Shown: positions 49,334-59,737, counted from the stretch's first letter. The stretch: 59,737 bases of DNA from Ramicandelaber brevisporus (GCA_025201865.1 MU602671.1:61639-121375); one strand, 5' to 3'. Made by a program: numbers and translations. The notes: a model not told the origin generated them from the letters alone.

Positions 49334-51058
49334 ATGAATCAGTACGATCCAGGACAGCCAGGTGCTGGCGGACAAGAGTCTTACTACTATCACCAACAAC
49401 AGCACCAACAGCAGCACCAACAGCAGCACCAACAGCAGCACCAGCAGCAGAACTACTACAGACAGTATCCACAGTATGCAGCTACTCATCAGTACCCACC
49501 AGTCCCACACTCGCCCACGCACGCTTCTACCGCCGATTACTACAATGAGCATCGAGACTCTTTTGAGCCACGTCCTTCTGATACCACTGCACAGTCTACC
49601 CACGTGCTGACTTCGGCTGGTGCCGATGTCGTTAACGCTGCACCCACCCCATTCACTAATCCCAATACCGCAACGGCAGTAGCCAGCAATCTAACATCTC
49701 CACCGCATCAGCAGCAAAGAGAAAGAGGCCAGCATCCACCGCCGCCAATCTCCAAAGTGGAATCGAGGCTGTCGGATAGAGCAAGAACATGGCTTGGCGT
49801 GAGACGAGCACGGTTCATGGAAGTGTGGAACAGTCGCGATTCAAAATGGATCAGACTCGCAATCTACGTCTCACTTGCTCAAACAATCATCATTACAGTA
49901 CTCGAGGCTACTTTGATCAGTCTCCACAACAGCTCCATCGTCAACATAGAGTCGAAAGGAGTTGATAATCGGAAAGATATAGATGCAGGTACATTACGGG
50001 AAGGTGCAATAAATCGCGCCAATGCTTTGCTGGTCTATTATACTCTGTTCATCATTGCACAATTCTTCCAGTTGATTCTCGTTTTGGATGCTACCTATAC
50101 ACAGAACACTCTTCAATTGATTGGATTGGCGGTGTTCAACTTGCTCATTACATTGTACTCTGGCGTTCAGATCATCCAGAGACACTGGGCCATGAACGCC
50201 ATTTATGATTTGACACTGTCACTAATTAATCCATCAAACAATTTTAGTTCTAGCGAGGATCAATACTTCAAACCGATGACTGGTATCGAAGTGTCTACTT
50301 TGGCGATTGCATTTGTGTTTACACTGGTGTTTGCTTATGAGGCATACAAACTGTATCAGGTGTATGGCTGGAACCTTTACAAGTCCCTGGGTGCTGATTT
50401 GCACATGCGCAAGATTTATCGCACATACCAGATCCTGATGACAATTCTGCGGTTTGATCTCTTCTTCTTCTTTGCGTTCTCTATTCAGTATCTCGTGCTT
50501 GTGCTTAGCCAGTATCAGAAGCCGGGCGATATCGCTTTGCATGCCTGTGTGTCCATCGGCCTGGCTGTTGTCCTCATGGTTCTCATTTACTATTCGGTCA
50601 GACAAGAGTTCCGCCTTGGCGCATTGGGTTTCATTGGTGGCGCGATTGGTCTGGTGGGTTATTTCATCTACAAGATTTACCAGCTCTTTACGCCCAGTCA
50701 GTACTATCTTATTTGCCCCCCGCAATGTTACCCGAAGTACTCGGGATGCAACTTTAGCTGTGTTGACAAGTTCCAGAGCTCTCGTATCATCCTTATGCTG
50801 TTCATCTGCTTCGATATTTTGATGGCATTCATCACTGTTTACTTTGCGTTCCTCGCTTACCGCAACTTTGGACATGGTCTCAAGTACCACATAACCAAGC
50901 AGAAGCATCAAAAAGATGGCCAGCCAACAGCTAGTCCACCTGGTGGATCTCATGAAGCTACAGCCCATGGTGATGGAGCATCACCTGGTGACAGTGGTGC
51001 AGGTGATTCTAAGCCAAAGAATCCCAATGATACCCACCGCTGGTCTATTGTCATCTAA
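49334..51058 (+). CDS. Multi-span membrane protein, UPF0658 Golgi-type
   Basis: 574-residue membrane protein resembling the fungal UPF0658 Golgi family (known from fission yeast; no assigned activity). The N-terminal 150 residues are disordered and include a tandem HQQQ repeat (12-bp units, 49388-49450). Then comes the family-like entry RARFMEVWNSRDSKWIRLAIY with about eight spans: the first near SLAQTIIITVLEATLI, a pair around ALLVYYTLFIIAQFFQLILVL, then a YRTYQILMTILRFDLFFFFAF block, and the last at ILMLFICFDILMAFITVYFAFLAY. A Cys-rich lumenal loop precedes the last span (CPPQCYPKYSGCNFSC). The tail is Pro/Gly/Ser-rich. Membrane topology is clear; family naming is from recalled pattern. Confidence 0.75.
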   Translation: MNQYDPGQPGAGGQESYYYHQQQHQQQHQQQHQQQHQQQNYYRQYPQYAATHQYPPVPHSPTHASTADYYNEHRDSFEPRPSDTTAQSTHVLTSAGADVVNAAPTPFTNPNTATAVASNLTSPPHQQQRERGQHPPPPISKVESRLSDRARTWLGVRRARFMEVWNSRDSKWIRLAIYVSLAQTIIITVLEATLISLHNSSIVNIESKGVDNRKDIDAGTLREGAINRANALLVYYTLFIIAQFFQLILVLDATYTQNTLQLIGLAVFNLLITLYSGVQIIQRHWAMNAIYDLTLSLINPSNNFSSSEDQYFKPMTGIEVSTLAIAFVFTLVFAYEAYKLYQVYGWNLYKSLGADLHMRKIYRTYQILMTILRFDLFFFFAFSIQYLVLVLSQYQKPGDIALHACVSIGLAVVLMVLIYYSVRQEFRLGALGFIGGAIGLVGYFIYKIYQLFTPSQYYLICPPQCYPKYSGCNFSCVDKFQSSRIILMLFICFDILMAFITVYFAFLAYRNFGHGLKYHITKQKHQKDGQPTASPPGGSHEATAHGDGASPGDSGAGDSKPKNPNDTHRWSIVI

Positions 51059-51274
51059 CGCTCTCAAGCTCCATAATTACGGTAATAACAGCCCTCCTCT
51101 ACTAGAGTTCGGAGGTTTTCTCTCATCAGCTGTTTGTTTGTTTGTCTTTTCTTTTATCTTTTCTTTTCTTTTCCAGTTATCACACAATGCGCACTCATTC
51201 ACAAGTCTTTATTTATATCTAACTTTTTTATTTCTATTATTCAGGCATGTCTCTTAACTACTAGTTACTACCGT

Positions 51275-53308
51275 CTAGAAGCGAGGCGAGCCATACGAGT
51301 TGTGCAGGCCGATGGTTTCCTTGGCGAGTGGGATCGGCTCATCATATGGATACTCGTCATCATCATGTGCGCCACCCGAGCGGTGTCCGCGAACATTGCT
51401 GTCTCCAGCATCACTAACGGCACTGGCAGATGCAGTGACAACTGGTGGCTGAGGAGCCGTCACACCCAGAGCATTGGATTGCCGACCGCTCAAAGAAGAC
51501 GGGCATGGCTGTGGAGAGCCGTGGCGAGAGCTGGCCACCGGACGACTGGTCTGCAAGCCCGCCAAGTACTGCTCGTTAACACTTGGAGTCACATATTGGC
51601 CATCGAACACCGATGTATCAAAGTGGGCAATCTTGGGATTGAAGCGCCGGCAGCAATCAATCAGGTCCTCAATAGTCTGATAAATGACACGGTCAGCACC
51701 CAGTAACAGCGCAATGGACTTGTCATCGCGATCATGGCCCACCAAATCCAGGGATGATGGCATATCAATACCGTACACATTCGGGAAGCGCACAATTGGA
51801 GATGCCGAGGCAAAATACACCTTCTTGGCACCAGCCTCGCGAGCCATTGTAATGATTTCTTTGGATGTTGTGCCGCGAACAATGGAGTCGTCCACCAACA
51901 GGACATTCTTGCCCTCAAATTCGAGATCCATGGCATTGAGCTTGCGGCGGACAGACTTGCGGCGCATTTCTTGCTCGGGCATGATGAAGGTGCGGCCAAC
52001 GTAGCGGTTCTTGACGAAACCCTCGCGGTATGGCAGGTTGAGCTTGGAGGCGAGCTCGAGGGCAGCGGTGCGGCTGGTGTCAGGCACTGGCATCACAACA
52101 TCAATGTCGTGGTCTTTGCCGAGCTGCTGGACAACCTGGTCGGCGAGAGCCTCACCCATGGCCATGCGAGACCGGTAGACGGAGATGCCGTTGAGAATGG
52201 AATCTGGACGAGCAAAGTACACGTACTCGAAGATGCATGGAGTGAATGTGTACTGAGTGGTGTCAATCAGCAGGCGCTTGGTGAACTGCTTGCTCGTAAC
52301 GATCACAGCCTCACCAGCCTCCACATCCACAATATCCGTGAAACCAAGAGACGACAGCGACACACTCTCGCTGGCAAACATGTAGTCGTAGGCATCAGGC
52401 ATGGTGGTCGAAGCACGGCGGCCATAAACAAGTGGGCGGATGCCGTTTGGATCACGGAATGCAATCAGGCCAAAGCCAGCCAGCATTCCAACGCAAGCAT
52501 AGCCACCCTCGCACTGCTTCATCAGGTCGCCAATGGCCGTGAAGATATCCTCCTCGTTGATACGGAACTTGCCAGTCTTTTGCAAGTTGTTGGCCAGGAT
52601 GTTGAGCAGCAGCTCGCTGTCAGAGTCAGTGTTGATGTGGCGATGTGCATCAGCGTCCAGGAACTTGCGCAGCTCGGTGGCATTGACGAGGTTGCCGTTG
52701 TGGGCAAGAACGATGCCGTATGGACTGTTGACGTAGAATGGCTGTGCCTCGGAGATGGACGAGCTGCCGGCGGTGGGGTAGCGAGTGTGGCCAATGCCCA
52801 TTCGGCCAGCCATCTCACGGGCAGCGTCGCTGTCGAAGACATCGGTCACCATGCCGTTGCCCTTGCGCTGGTACAAACGACCCTTTGGACCGCATGTAAT
52901 GATACCGGCCGCATCCTGTTAAAAAGAATCAACAACAACAATAACAAAGCAATACAGTGCAATACAAAGCGATACAGTGCAATGGGTACAAAGTGTCAAT
53001 ATCAACGCTGGATGAGGATTGGTTACATGGGCACGGTCTGAGCCGGATGGCGCCGTCTCGTCGAAACCAGTTTGCAACACCGAGAACAAAATTTTGGATA
53101 CTCACTCCACACACACACACACATGCGGAGTCCAGACTGGTACATGGGCGGCGACTGGTACATGGGCGGCAGCGAGATCAGCTTTGTAGGAAGGATACTT
53201 GTTTGAACATACCTGGCCACGGTGCTGGAGCAGGCCGAGACCCTCGACCAGCTCGTAGACGGCCTTGCGGGAATGGTCCGCAAGCAAAAGTGAAATGATG
53301 GCGCACAT
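51275..53308 (-). CDS. ADE4: Amidophosphoribosyltransferase (two exons)
   Basis: Committed step of purine synthesis: glutamine plus PRPP to phosphoribosylamine. Exons (minus) 53308-53213 and 52915-51275 join in phase 0 to give 578 residues. Exon 1 encodes the N-terminal nucleophile Cys2 (MCAIISLLLADHS) to LLQHRGQ; exon 2 continues DAAGIITCGPKGRLYQRKGNGMV, so the join recreates the QHRGQDAAGI block. Other landmarks: GHTRYPTAG, SPYGIVLAHNGNLVN, and the PRPP loop VLLVDDSIVRGTTSKEII (about 370-388). Residue 3 is Ala where most homologues have Gly (MCGI). The C-terminal extension of about 80 residues is Ser/Pro-rich with an acidic end, longer than in yeast. Divergent from CCT7 across about 700 bp. 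Confidence 0.95.
52916..53212 (-). other. Intron in ADE4
   Basis: 297-nt GT...AG intron on the minus strand: donor CAG|GTATGT and acceptor TTTTAACAG. It contains an 18-bp tandem repeat (GACTGGTACATGGGCGGC twice, about 53132-53168 on plus) and ACAGTGCAATAC repeats near the 3' end. Confidence 0.9.
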
Positions 53309-54011
53309 GTGCTGCTGCTTTTATGGCAAGGTTTGTAAAAAGGGAAAAAAGAAAAAAGGTGATCTTGTAAATGAAGATGACGGAAAACGGTTTGACAAAA
53401 GAAAAAAACGAGCTCAAGCTGTAAACACCGTCGAGGTATGGAGAGTGAGTCGAGCTATGTTGTAGTGTAGTATGGTGGTAGCAGCAGCAGCAACAGCAGT
53501 AGCAGTAGTAGCAGCAGTAGCAGCAGTGGTATTCGTCGTGGCGAAACAAGGTCGTATGTGCGTGGTTTTTTTGTTGAGAAAAAGCGTGAGAGCTGATTGC
53601 TCTGGAAGGCAGAGTTTGTCAAAAAAGAACAGCTCTCGCCGCGGAGCTCCTTTTATACTTTATCCATCTTTGCCCCCTCTCGTAAAGGATCGGAAGATGG
53701 CTGATTGCATTGCAGCAAATCTCTCCTCCCCCTCTTCCTCCCCCTCCTCCGATGTACAGTCTGGCTCAGCATGACTGGTTCACGGTTGTTTGAACATGCT
53801 GTCGATATCTGGATGTTCATTGCAGGTGGTGTTTGGAGCACACGGCCGAAACAGCCAGCGCAAATAATGCAGTGGTTCTCATAGTTCCATGTTGCTTGCC
53901 ACCTACCACCACACACACATAGCTCGCAGAAATACAACACAGAAAGCAAGAAATACAAGAAAAAAACTCGACTACGATTGATCAAGACACAGACACAGAC
54001 ACAGACACGTA
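53309..54011. promoter_or_regulatory. Divergent promoter, ADE4 / CCT7
   Basis: 703 bp between divergent starts. It contains a GCAGTAGTA-type repeat (53478-53530) and, near CCT7, CA-rich repeats (53910-53925 and 53988-54008). A TTTTATACTTTAT stretch at about 53650 is TATA-like. No gene supported. Confidence 0.5.
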
Positions 54012-55909
54012 ATGGCCTCGAGATCTCGCCAGTTGCCAATGATGGTATGTTCACCGTGACTTGTGAAACACGACAGCTGCCGCCTATATGTTGCCGATCT
54101 ACGCCTTAATCTGGAGAACGTAAACACCACGTAGTTACTGACAACTTGATCTGAGCTATCTATCTCACTGTATATCCCATTGTCTATCCTATTGTCTCTT
54201 TGCTGTTCGCGTTGATACTTGATACTTGATACTTGATACTTGATGCTGTTGACCTACTACAGCAACCACAAATCATCTTGCTCAAAGAGGGCACCGATAC
54301 GTCTCAGGGCAAGCCACAGCTGCTTGCCAATCTGAACGCGTGCATGGCAGTTGTTGACATTGTTCGTACTACCCTCGGACCGCGTGGTATGGACAAGCTG
54401 ATTGTTGATAGCAAAGGCAGTGTTACTATTTCGAACGATGGAGCCACTATCATGAAGCTGCTCGACATCAGCCACCCCGCTGCTCGTATTTTGGTGGACA
54501 TTGCACGGTCTCAGGATGCAGAGGTTGGAGATGGCACAACCAGTGTGGTGGTATTGGCAGGTGAAGTCATGAAGGAAGTCCGCACGTTTGTTGAGGACGG
54601 AGTGGCTCCGCAGGTGATTGCCAAGCACTTGCGATATGCAGGCAATGCCGCTGTAGAGAAGATCAAAGAATTGACACTTCCAGTGAGCAAATCAGACGCC
54701 GAGTTCAGAACCACACTTGAGAATATTGCAGGCACAGCCATGTCTAGCAAGCTGATCCATGGACACAAGGAGTTCTTTACAAAGATGGTTGTCGACTCTG
54801 TTTTGCATTTGGACCAGGATCAATTGAACGAGCGCATGATTGGAATCAAGAAGGTTGCTGGTGGCGCAATGCAGGATTCTCTCTTCATTGATGGCGTTGC
54901 CTTTAAGAAGACCTTTGCCTACGCTGGGTTTGAGCAGCAGCCAAAGACTTTCACCAACCCAGGAATTCTCTGCTTACATGTTGAGCTGGAGCTCAAGGCT
55001 GAAAAGGACAATGCAGAGGTTAGAGTTGAGAATGTAGCTGACTACCAGGCCATTGTTGATGCTGAGTGGCAAATCATTTTGGACAAGCTGGCCGCAATCG
55101 TTGATACTGGCGCCAAAGTGGTTCTCTCCAGCTTGCCGATTGGTGACTTGGCTACTCAGTACTTTGCTGATCGCGACATCTTCTGTGCTGGACGTGTCAC
55201 TGCCGATGATATGGCTCGCGTTGTTCAAGCTGTTGGCGGCAGCGTTCAATCCACCTGCACGGGCTTGGATGCCAAGAAGCATCTCGGCACATGCGAGGTG
55301 TTTGAGGAGCGTCAAATTGGAGGCGAGCGCTACAATCTATTCCGTGGATGCCCAAAGTCTCGCACATGCACTCTTGTTCTCCGTGGCGGTGCTGACCAGT
55401 TTATGGAAGAAGTCTCGCGTTCCCTGCACGATGCCATTATGGTTGTCAAGCGTACTGTCCGCACTAACCAGGTTGTGATTGGTGGAGGTGCCACTGAGAT
55501 GCAGCTCTCGTATCACTTGCGCAAGCATGCTGCGACTCTCCAGGGCAAGCAGCAGCTGGTTGTCAACGCTCTGGCCAAGGCACTTGAGATTATTCCACGC
55601 CAAATCTCGACCAACGCTGGATTTGACACAACCACATTGATTGCCAAGCTGCGCAAGCGTCACTTTGAGGGACATGCCCACGATGGCATCGATGTTGAGG
55701 CTGGCGACGTTGGAGACTTGGCTGTAAAGTTTGTATGGGAGCCAGCTCTTGTCAAGACGAACTTGATCAACTCTGCCATCGAAGCCGTCTGTCTGATTCT
55801 TGGCGTTGATGAGACCATTACCAACCCCCAGAGCCAAGCTGCCGCCGAGGCTGCCGGTGCTTATCCAGGCCGAGGCGCTCCAGCTGGTCGCGGCCGTGGT
55901 CGTGCTTAA
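54012..55909 (+). CDS. CCT7: CCT7, eta subunit of TRiC/CCT chaperonin (two exons)
   Basis: Cytosolic chaperonin subunit that folds actin, tubulin and other proteins. Exons 54012-54044 ([11 protein letters not shown]) and 54263-55909 join in phase 0 to give 559 residues. The second begins [20 protein letters not shown], matching the CCT7 N-terminus. Landmarks: [26 protein letters not shown], the ATPase loop [14 protein letters not shown] and the group II signature GGGATEM; the CCT7-like C-terminus ends with a Gly/Arg-rich tail ([14 protein letters not shown]). The ATG at 54012 is followed by a strong GTATGT donor. Divergent from ADE4. Strong codon bias consistent with abundant expression. Confidence 0.97.
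54045..54262 (+). other. Intron in CCT7, with heptanucleotide repeat
   Basis: 218-nt GT...AG intron: donor ATG|GTATGT, CTGAC word at about 54138, acceptor CTACTACAG. Five tandem TTGATAC-type units (54212-54246, last one TTGATGC) lie just before the acceptor. Confidence 0.9.
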
Positions 55910-56345
55910 ATGCAGGCTTTCCTTCTCTCGTTCTCTCTTATTCTTTATTAGTCACACACCACACACTCATTGTCAGTCTTTTTTAGTACTTTAAAAGTTT
56001 AGTATTCGATGCAATGCATTGCACACCATCTACCCTAGAATCACCTCCTTCCTTCCTCCCCCAATTCTTCCATACATTCTACTTTGCTGGTCTGCTGGTT
56101 TGTTGGTTTGTTGGTTTGTTGGTCTGTGTACATGAAGCATGGAGCGTGTTTTTCTTTCCTTCTTTCCTTCCTTCCTTCCTTTCTTCTGCCAGGAACTTGC
56201 TTGACAGAGTTTTCTCTCTCGCGAAGCTGTCAACTCACTCTTCTATCATCTCGTCTCTCCTCTCTCTCTTTTCTTCCTATTCCTATTCCTCTTCCTCTTC
56301 TTCCTCATCAGCACCCTAGATTTCTCGACAGCAGATTAACACCAG
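55910..56345. other. Intergenic region CCT7 / C2-protein gene
   Basis: 436 bp with a GGTTTGTT tandem repeat (56094-56122) and CTTCC/CT-rich tracts (56155-56310). The stretch just before the next ATG is pyrimidine-rich and ends AACACCAG, so a leader intron is possible. No gene supported. Confidence 0.5.
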
Positions 56346-58140
56346 ATGCAGCAGACAACATACGAGCTGAGGCTGAGGATTCTCGACTACAAACCGCTCA
56401 GCCAGCGACAGCCTCAGCAAACGACATCAACTTCGGCAGTGGCCGTCAAACGCAAGCCAGACTGCTTTGTGAAGGCGTCGTATGGTCGAGAGGAACAATT
56501 GGCCTTTTTGAGTGGCCATAATAAGAGCCTCAATTGGGATAACCAGATGGTATTCAGAATCGATGGTCAGCGTAGCAATAGAAATGTGGTTTCATTTGTG
56601 GCATACGAGGGAGGTTCACCAGAGGAAGAGTTTAAGGTAGGAAGCGTGGATTATGCATTGGATAATCTCAAAAGTATTAAAAGATTAACTACTTGGATCT
56701 CGCTAAAGAAGAATGCACTTCCAGTAGCTGATTTGAACGTTCAGATGGAGATGAACGATGTAACCCATACTGCTCTCCCTACTCCACCGCAGCGTCACAA
56801 CAATCACCAGCACAGTCGAGTCAACCCACTGCCGCCTCCCTTACCAAGCACACTGCCTCCACCAGTGGTGCCACCCCAGCGGCCTGCTTCTGCCATAGTC
56901 ATTAGTAACAACAATACTCATAACAGCACGTGGTACGACGAGTCAGCATCTTCATCTGGATTCTCATCACCAATGGGCGGAAACAGTCCTCTTATTAGCA
57001 ATGCACACCTCCCTCCATTTGCTGGCAGAGAACGCGCTGATTCCACTTCATCTCCCGCCGTGTCATCTTCATCATTCAACTCGAGCTATCAAAATCTGCC
57101 ACCGCCTCCACCGCCTCCACCTCGTCCACCAGAGTCCTACTATGATGTCATTCAGCAGCCGACTAAACCAAAACCAATTGGCCAGTCAAACGCGGTTCCT
57201 CAGCGCCCGTCATCGGCAGCACCTGGTCCAGTTCCGATTCCGCCTAAGCCACACATGACTGAAGTTTATTACTTGACTGCAGACGAGCTTAAAGCATCAG
57301 CAACCAAAGTGACCGCAGAAATGCGCAAACAGAGGCCACATAATGCTCCGCCTCTAACTGGTCCACCTCTTCAGATTGACACGTCTAAGCTGCAGCAACC
57401 TGGTCCACCACATACCGTCACAGTGGCCGAGAATGGCGAGGTTATTCCATCAAACCTTGTATTTAACCCACTAATGGATCCAAATTCAGCAATTAGGAAA
57501 GATATGGCAAGAGTTGATCAGGAATTAGCTGAAAAACAACTGCAGCAACAACAACAGCAGCAACAACAGGCAGAAATTGAGCGACTGCAAAGTATGTCGG
57601 CATCACCCGCAAATCTTACCGCACCAAACTCAAATAGACCATCAATGTCTGGTCCTTCCGTTGTATCTGTTGCACATTCAAACACAGTATCTACAGTGAC
57701 AACCAATGTTCAGCCATCTCCTCAGCAGCCACAACAGCCACTGCCAGCTGAAGGCACTCTTGAATATCATCACTTTGCGTACACAAAACTAATGGAGTTC
57801 AAAACATCTCATGCCTTCAATATGCAAAATCTACACCAGCAAATGATGGCCTATGCCGCAGCCATCCCACCAAATTTGCAAATTAACCCACTGTTACCCA
57901 TTGAACAGCAGCTTAGCCCAGAATTAGCAAGTATCATCACACAGCTGGAAGCTATGAAGCAAGAATACGCTACAATGCAAGTAACTCTCGATGATGCTGA
58001 GCGACAAATACAACAGGCAGTTGCAAGCATGTCACAAGTGACACAGTCTCCAGCCATCCCAACAGTCTCGAATATTACTCAGCCATCCGTCCCTACGCCA
58101 CCTCAAGTGTCTCCCCTTGCCTCATTACAGCAACAACAGC

Positions 58141-58175
<35 letters not shown>

Positions 58176-58535
58176 CCCCCAGCGCAGCCTCAGCCATCAC
58201 CACAAGCAAAGCAGCCATCGAGACCATCAATCCCACCAGAGGAGAATGGCGATGCTGCAAATACCGCTCCGAGTGCACCACCTGAGTTTGATGATGTAGC
58301 TGACCATCATGTTGAGCAAGCAGTCCCTCCTCCTCCTCCTCCTCCTCCATTGCCGCAGCAAGTCCCAGACCAAGGGCTGCATCAGATGATGGGCCAAATG
58401 AGCATAAATGCTAATTTAACTCCAGCTCAGCAGCAGCAGCCACAACAACAAATCCAATGGGTTGTTCCACAAGGAATGACTGTGATCATGACACCTGAAG
58501 GACCAAGATTAGTGCCTATGGCTCTTGGTAGATAG
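56346..58535 (+). CDS. C2-domain polyproline protein (Inn1/Fic1-like)
   Basis: 729-residue protein with an N-terminal C2-like fold (about 1-130): TYELRLRILDYKPL, CFVKASYGREEQLAFLSG, LNWDNQMVFRID, VVSFVAYEGG. A long disordered region rich in Pro, Gln and Ser follows, with many PPPP/PxxP motifs (for example PPPPPPPPRPPESYY). PolyQ runs lie near 57540 and, about 15 codons long, at 58129-58173. A short helical stretch (LASIITQLEAMKQEYATMQVTLDDAERQIQQ) may be a coiled coil. The same plan, C2 followed by SH3-binding prolines, is found in the fungal cytokinesis proteins Inn1 and Fic1, but low-complexity similarity is weak evidence. Calcium-binding Asp residues of the C2 are not evident. The end is a conserved-looking VPQGMTVIMTPEGPRLVPMAL. 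Confidence 0.75.
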
Positions 58536-58758
58536 TAATTAAGTTTAAGATGATTCCTTAAATAACTCATTATTTCCACAAGAAACCAGAGTCAAGTGAA
58601 TCGTGAATAAACAGTCGAATCCAAACTGTAAAAAGGGCTCTTGATATCGTTAGTATTCACATGAATGACTATAAGACATGAATAGAAATATATTGCCTAT
58701 AGAGCAACTGTTAATTAGTTACATGAATGAGAAAATATTTATCAAAAAGTTAAAACGG

Positions 58759-59730
58759 TTAGTAGAAAACGGATCGAGTGAGATGGATATCGATGTGAGC
58801 CAACTCGCTTTTAAACTCCTGCGCAAAGTCCCACAGGTAAAAGTCCACCAGGACTGCGTTGATCTGCTGCGTGCTGCCGCCAGTATCACTGTCGCTACTG
58901 CCACTGTTGCTTGCGTCGGCTTGCTGCAGAGAGCGTATTGCGGCAATGATGTGCTCGACGGCGGTGATGGAGCATCCGCGGATCTCCATCTCGAGCCGGT
59001 CGCCGGAGGCAAAGTGCTTGCGCGCGCGAAGCTGCTGCCTGAGCCGGTCCGAGTACTCGAGTGCGCCGAGATACACGAGCGCCTGCGGCACGCGGTAGTC
59101 GGCAAACATCGTCAGCGCGTCGATGTCGTCGAGCCGGCCGATGCCCCGGTTCTCGAAGCAAGCCCAGATGTCGGCCGCCAGGATCTGCGCTCGCTTGTAG
59201 AAGCGCGCCGTGAACGCAAACGGCACGCCGTCGTCAAAGCCGACAAACTCGGCCGCGTCCTTGTACGAGTCGAACTCGTGCACAACCTGCTTGACCAGCC
59301 GCACCGCGCTGTGGCCGCACTCGGCGAGCAGGTTGGCGAAGCGGCCGCCAAACCGCTCGACCAGCACGCGGCCAGCCTCGCGCAGCACCTGGCAGCGCGC
59401 CGGGAACATCGGAATCGGCGTCTTTGTGCTCGACCGGAAGATGTGCGCCAGCTGGTCGTCGGACGCGGTGGCGTAGAAGCGAGCGTCGAGCATCGGAATG
59501 CCGTCGTCGAGCGCGCGGTTGATGCATGCGCACAGCGACCAGTATCCGCGGTGCAGCTCGCCGTTGTACTCGACGGCAAACTGCTGCTCGGCATCGTCGG
59601 GAACGTCGTGCCAGAACGAGAAGTTGAGGGTGTCGACGACGAAGATCCACTCGGCCGCCTCCTCGTTGGCGACCGCGGGGTTCAGCGGGTGCTGCTTCCA
59701 TGCGGCGGGGCTGTAGTTGGTGGTCTGCAT
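58759..59730 (-). CDS. QNG1: Queuosine 5'-phosphate N-glycosylase (DUF2419/QNG1), start possibly incomplete
   Basis: Salvage enzyme releasing queuine from queuosine 5'-phosphate for tRNA modification. The 323-residue frame has the family blocks WIFVVDTLNFSFW, HRGYWSLCACINRALDDGIP, RFGGRFANLL, FYKRAQILAADIW, ITMFADYRVPQALVYLGALEYSD (in the window written LTMFADYRVPQ), MEIRGCSITAVEHIIAA and a terminal VLVDFYLWDFAQEF. Compared with animal QNG1 it lacks about 35-40 N-terminal residues, so the ATG at 59730, 7 bp from the window end, may be an internal Met or follow an upstream exon outside the window. The gene is clearly richer in G+C than its neighbours. Convergent with the C2 gene. Confidence 0.88.
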   Translation of the reverse strand: MQTTNYSPAAWKQHPLNPAVANEEAAEWIFVVDTLNFSFWHDVPDDAEQQFAVEYNGELHRGYWSLCACINRALDDGIPMLDARFYATASDDQLAHIFRSSTKTPIPMFPARCQVLREAGRVLVERFGGRFANLLAECGHSAVRLVKQVVHEFDSYKDAAEFVGFDDGVPFAFTARFYKRAQILAADIWACFENRGIGRLDDIDALTMFADYRVPQALVYLGALEYSDRLRQQLRARKHFASGDRLEMEIRGCSITAVEHIIAAIRSLQQADASNSGSSDSDTGGSTQQINAVLVDFYLWDFAQEFKSELAHIDIHLTRSVFY

Positions 59731-59737
59731 GCGGCGG

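Noticed and set aside
50234-50968. 244-codon antisense frame within the UPF0658-like gene
   Set aside because: Opposite a clear multi-span membrane protein; no independent evidence.
51971-53041. 356-codon open frame antisense to ADE4
   Set aside because: Lies opposite the second exon and intron of a certain gene; composition is that of a reverse-strand shadow.

Overview
The window is nuclear DNA of a fungus. It has spliceosomal introns (GT...AG), eukaryotic tRNA genes, and fungal genes such as HIS1, ADE4 and a septation-network Cdc14. It also carries genes lost from yeasts or unusual for ascomycete yeasts: FANCD2, DNAJC9, WDR89, a DUF4209/ERMARD-like protein, cofactor-independent phosphoglycerate mutase and a sphingomyelin-synthase-type enzyme. 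Together with many polyglutamine tracts and few introns, this suggests an early-diverging lineage. A zoopagomycete (Kickxellomycotina-like) or similar is a guess, not a demonstration. The standard genetic code fits all genes.

Layout. 0-6 kb: AHA1 (Hsp90 co-chaperone), DNAJC9 (J-protein), a type II membrane protein with a beta-repeat ectodomain, and a WDR89-like WD40 protein. 6-25 kb: three giant genes, a DIP2/Cps1/Mug62-type adenylate-forming protein, a FANCD2 DNA-repair protein and a RasGEF, with a quinone oxidoreductase between the first two. 25-31 kb: a mitochondrial HMG-box protein, U2 snRNP A' (LEA1) whose tail is frameshifted by an exact 76-bp duplication, a secreted Tyr/Gln/Pro repeat protein, tRNA-Pro(CGG) and a small Ser-rich protein. 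31-42 kb: iPGM, an assembly gap (33605-33995) inside a mucin-like membrane protein gene, tRNA-Arg(ACG), a SIZ/PIAS SUMO ligase, a 70-bp fold-back element, a sphingomyelin-synthase-like enzyme and an inverted paralogue of the gap gene. 42-60 kb: an ELO elongase with a QxxHH box, SIN Cdc14, a DUF4209 protein, HIS1, a UPF0658-like membrane protein, ADE4, CCT7, a C2/polyproline (Inn1/Fic1-like) protein and the queuosine-salvage gene QNG1.

Genes are independent units, often in compact convergent pairs (54-420 bp between stops) or divergent pairs sharing a promoter (DNAJC9/membrane protein, DIP2/QOR, HMG/LEA1, ADE4/CCT7). Many 5' leaders have CT- or CA-rich tracts on the sense strand. Four genes (SIZ, CDC14, ADE4, CCT7) have one intron near the 5' end after a short first exon, always phase 0. 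There is no operon, prophage, CRISPR array or autonomous transposon. The least explained items are the paired mucin-like membrane proteins, the fold-back element, the LEA1 duplication and the repeat-rich secreted protein.
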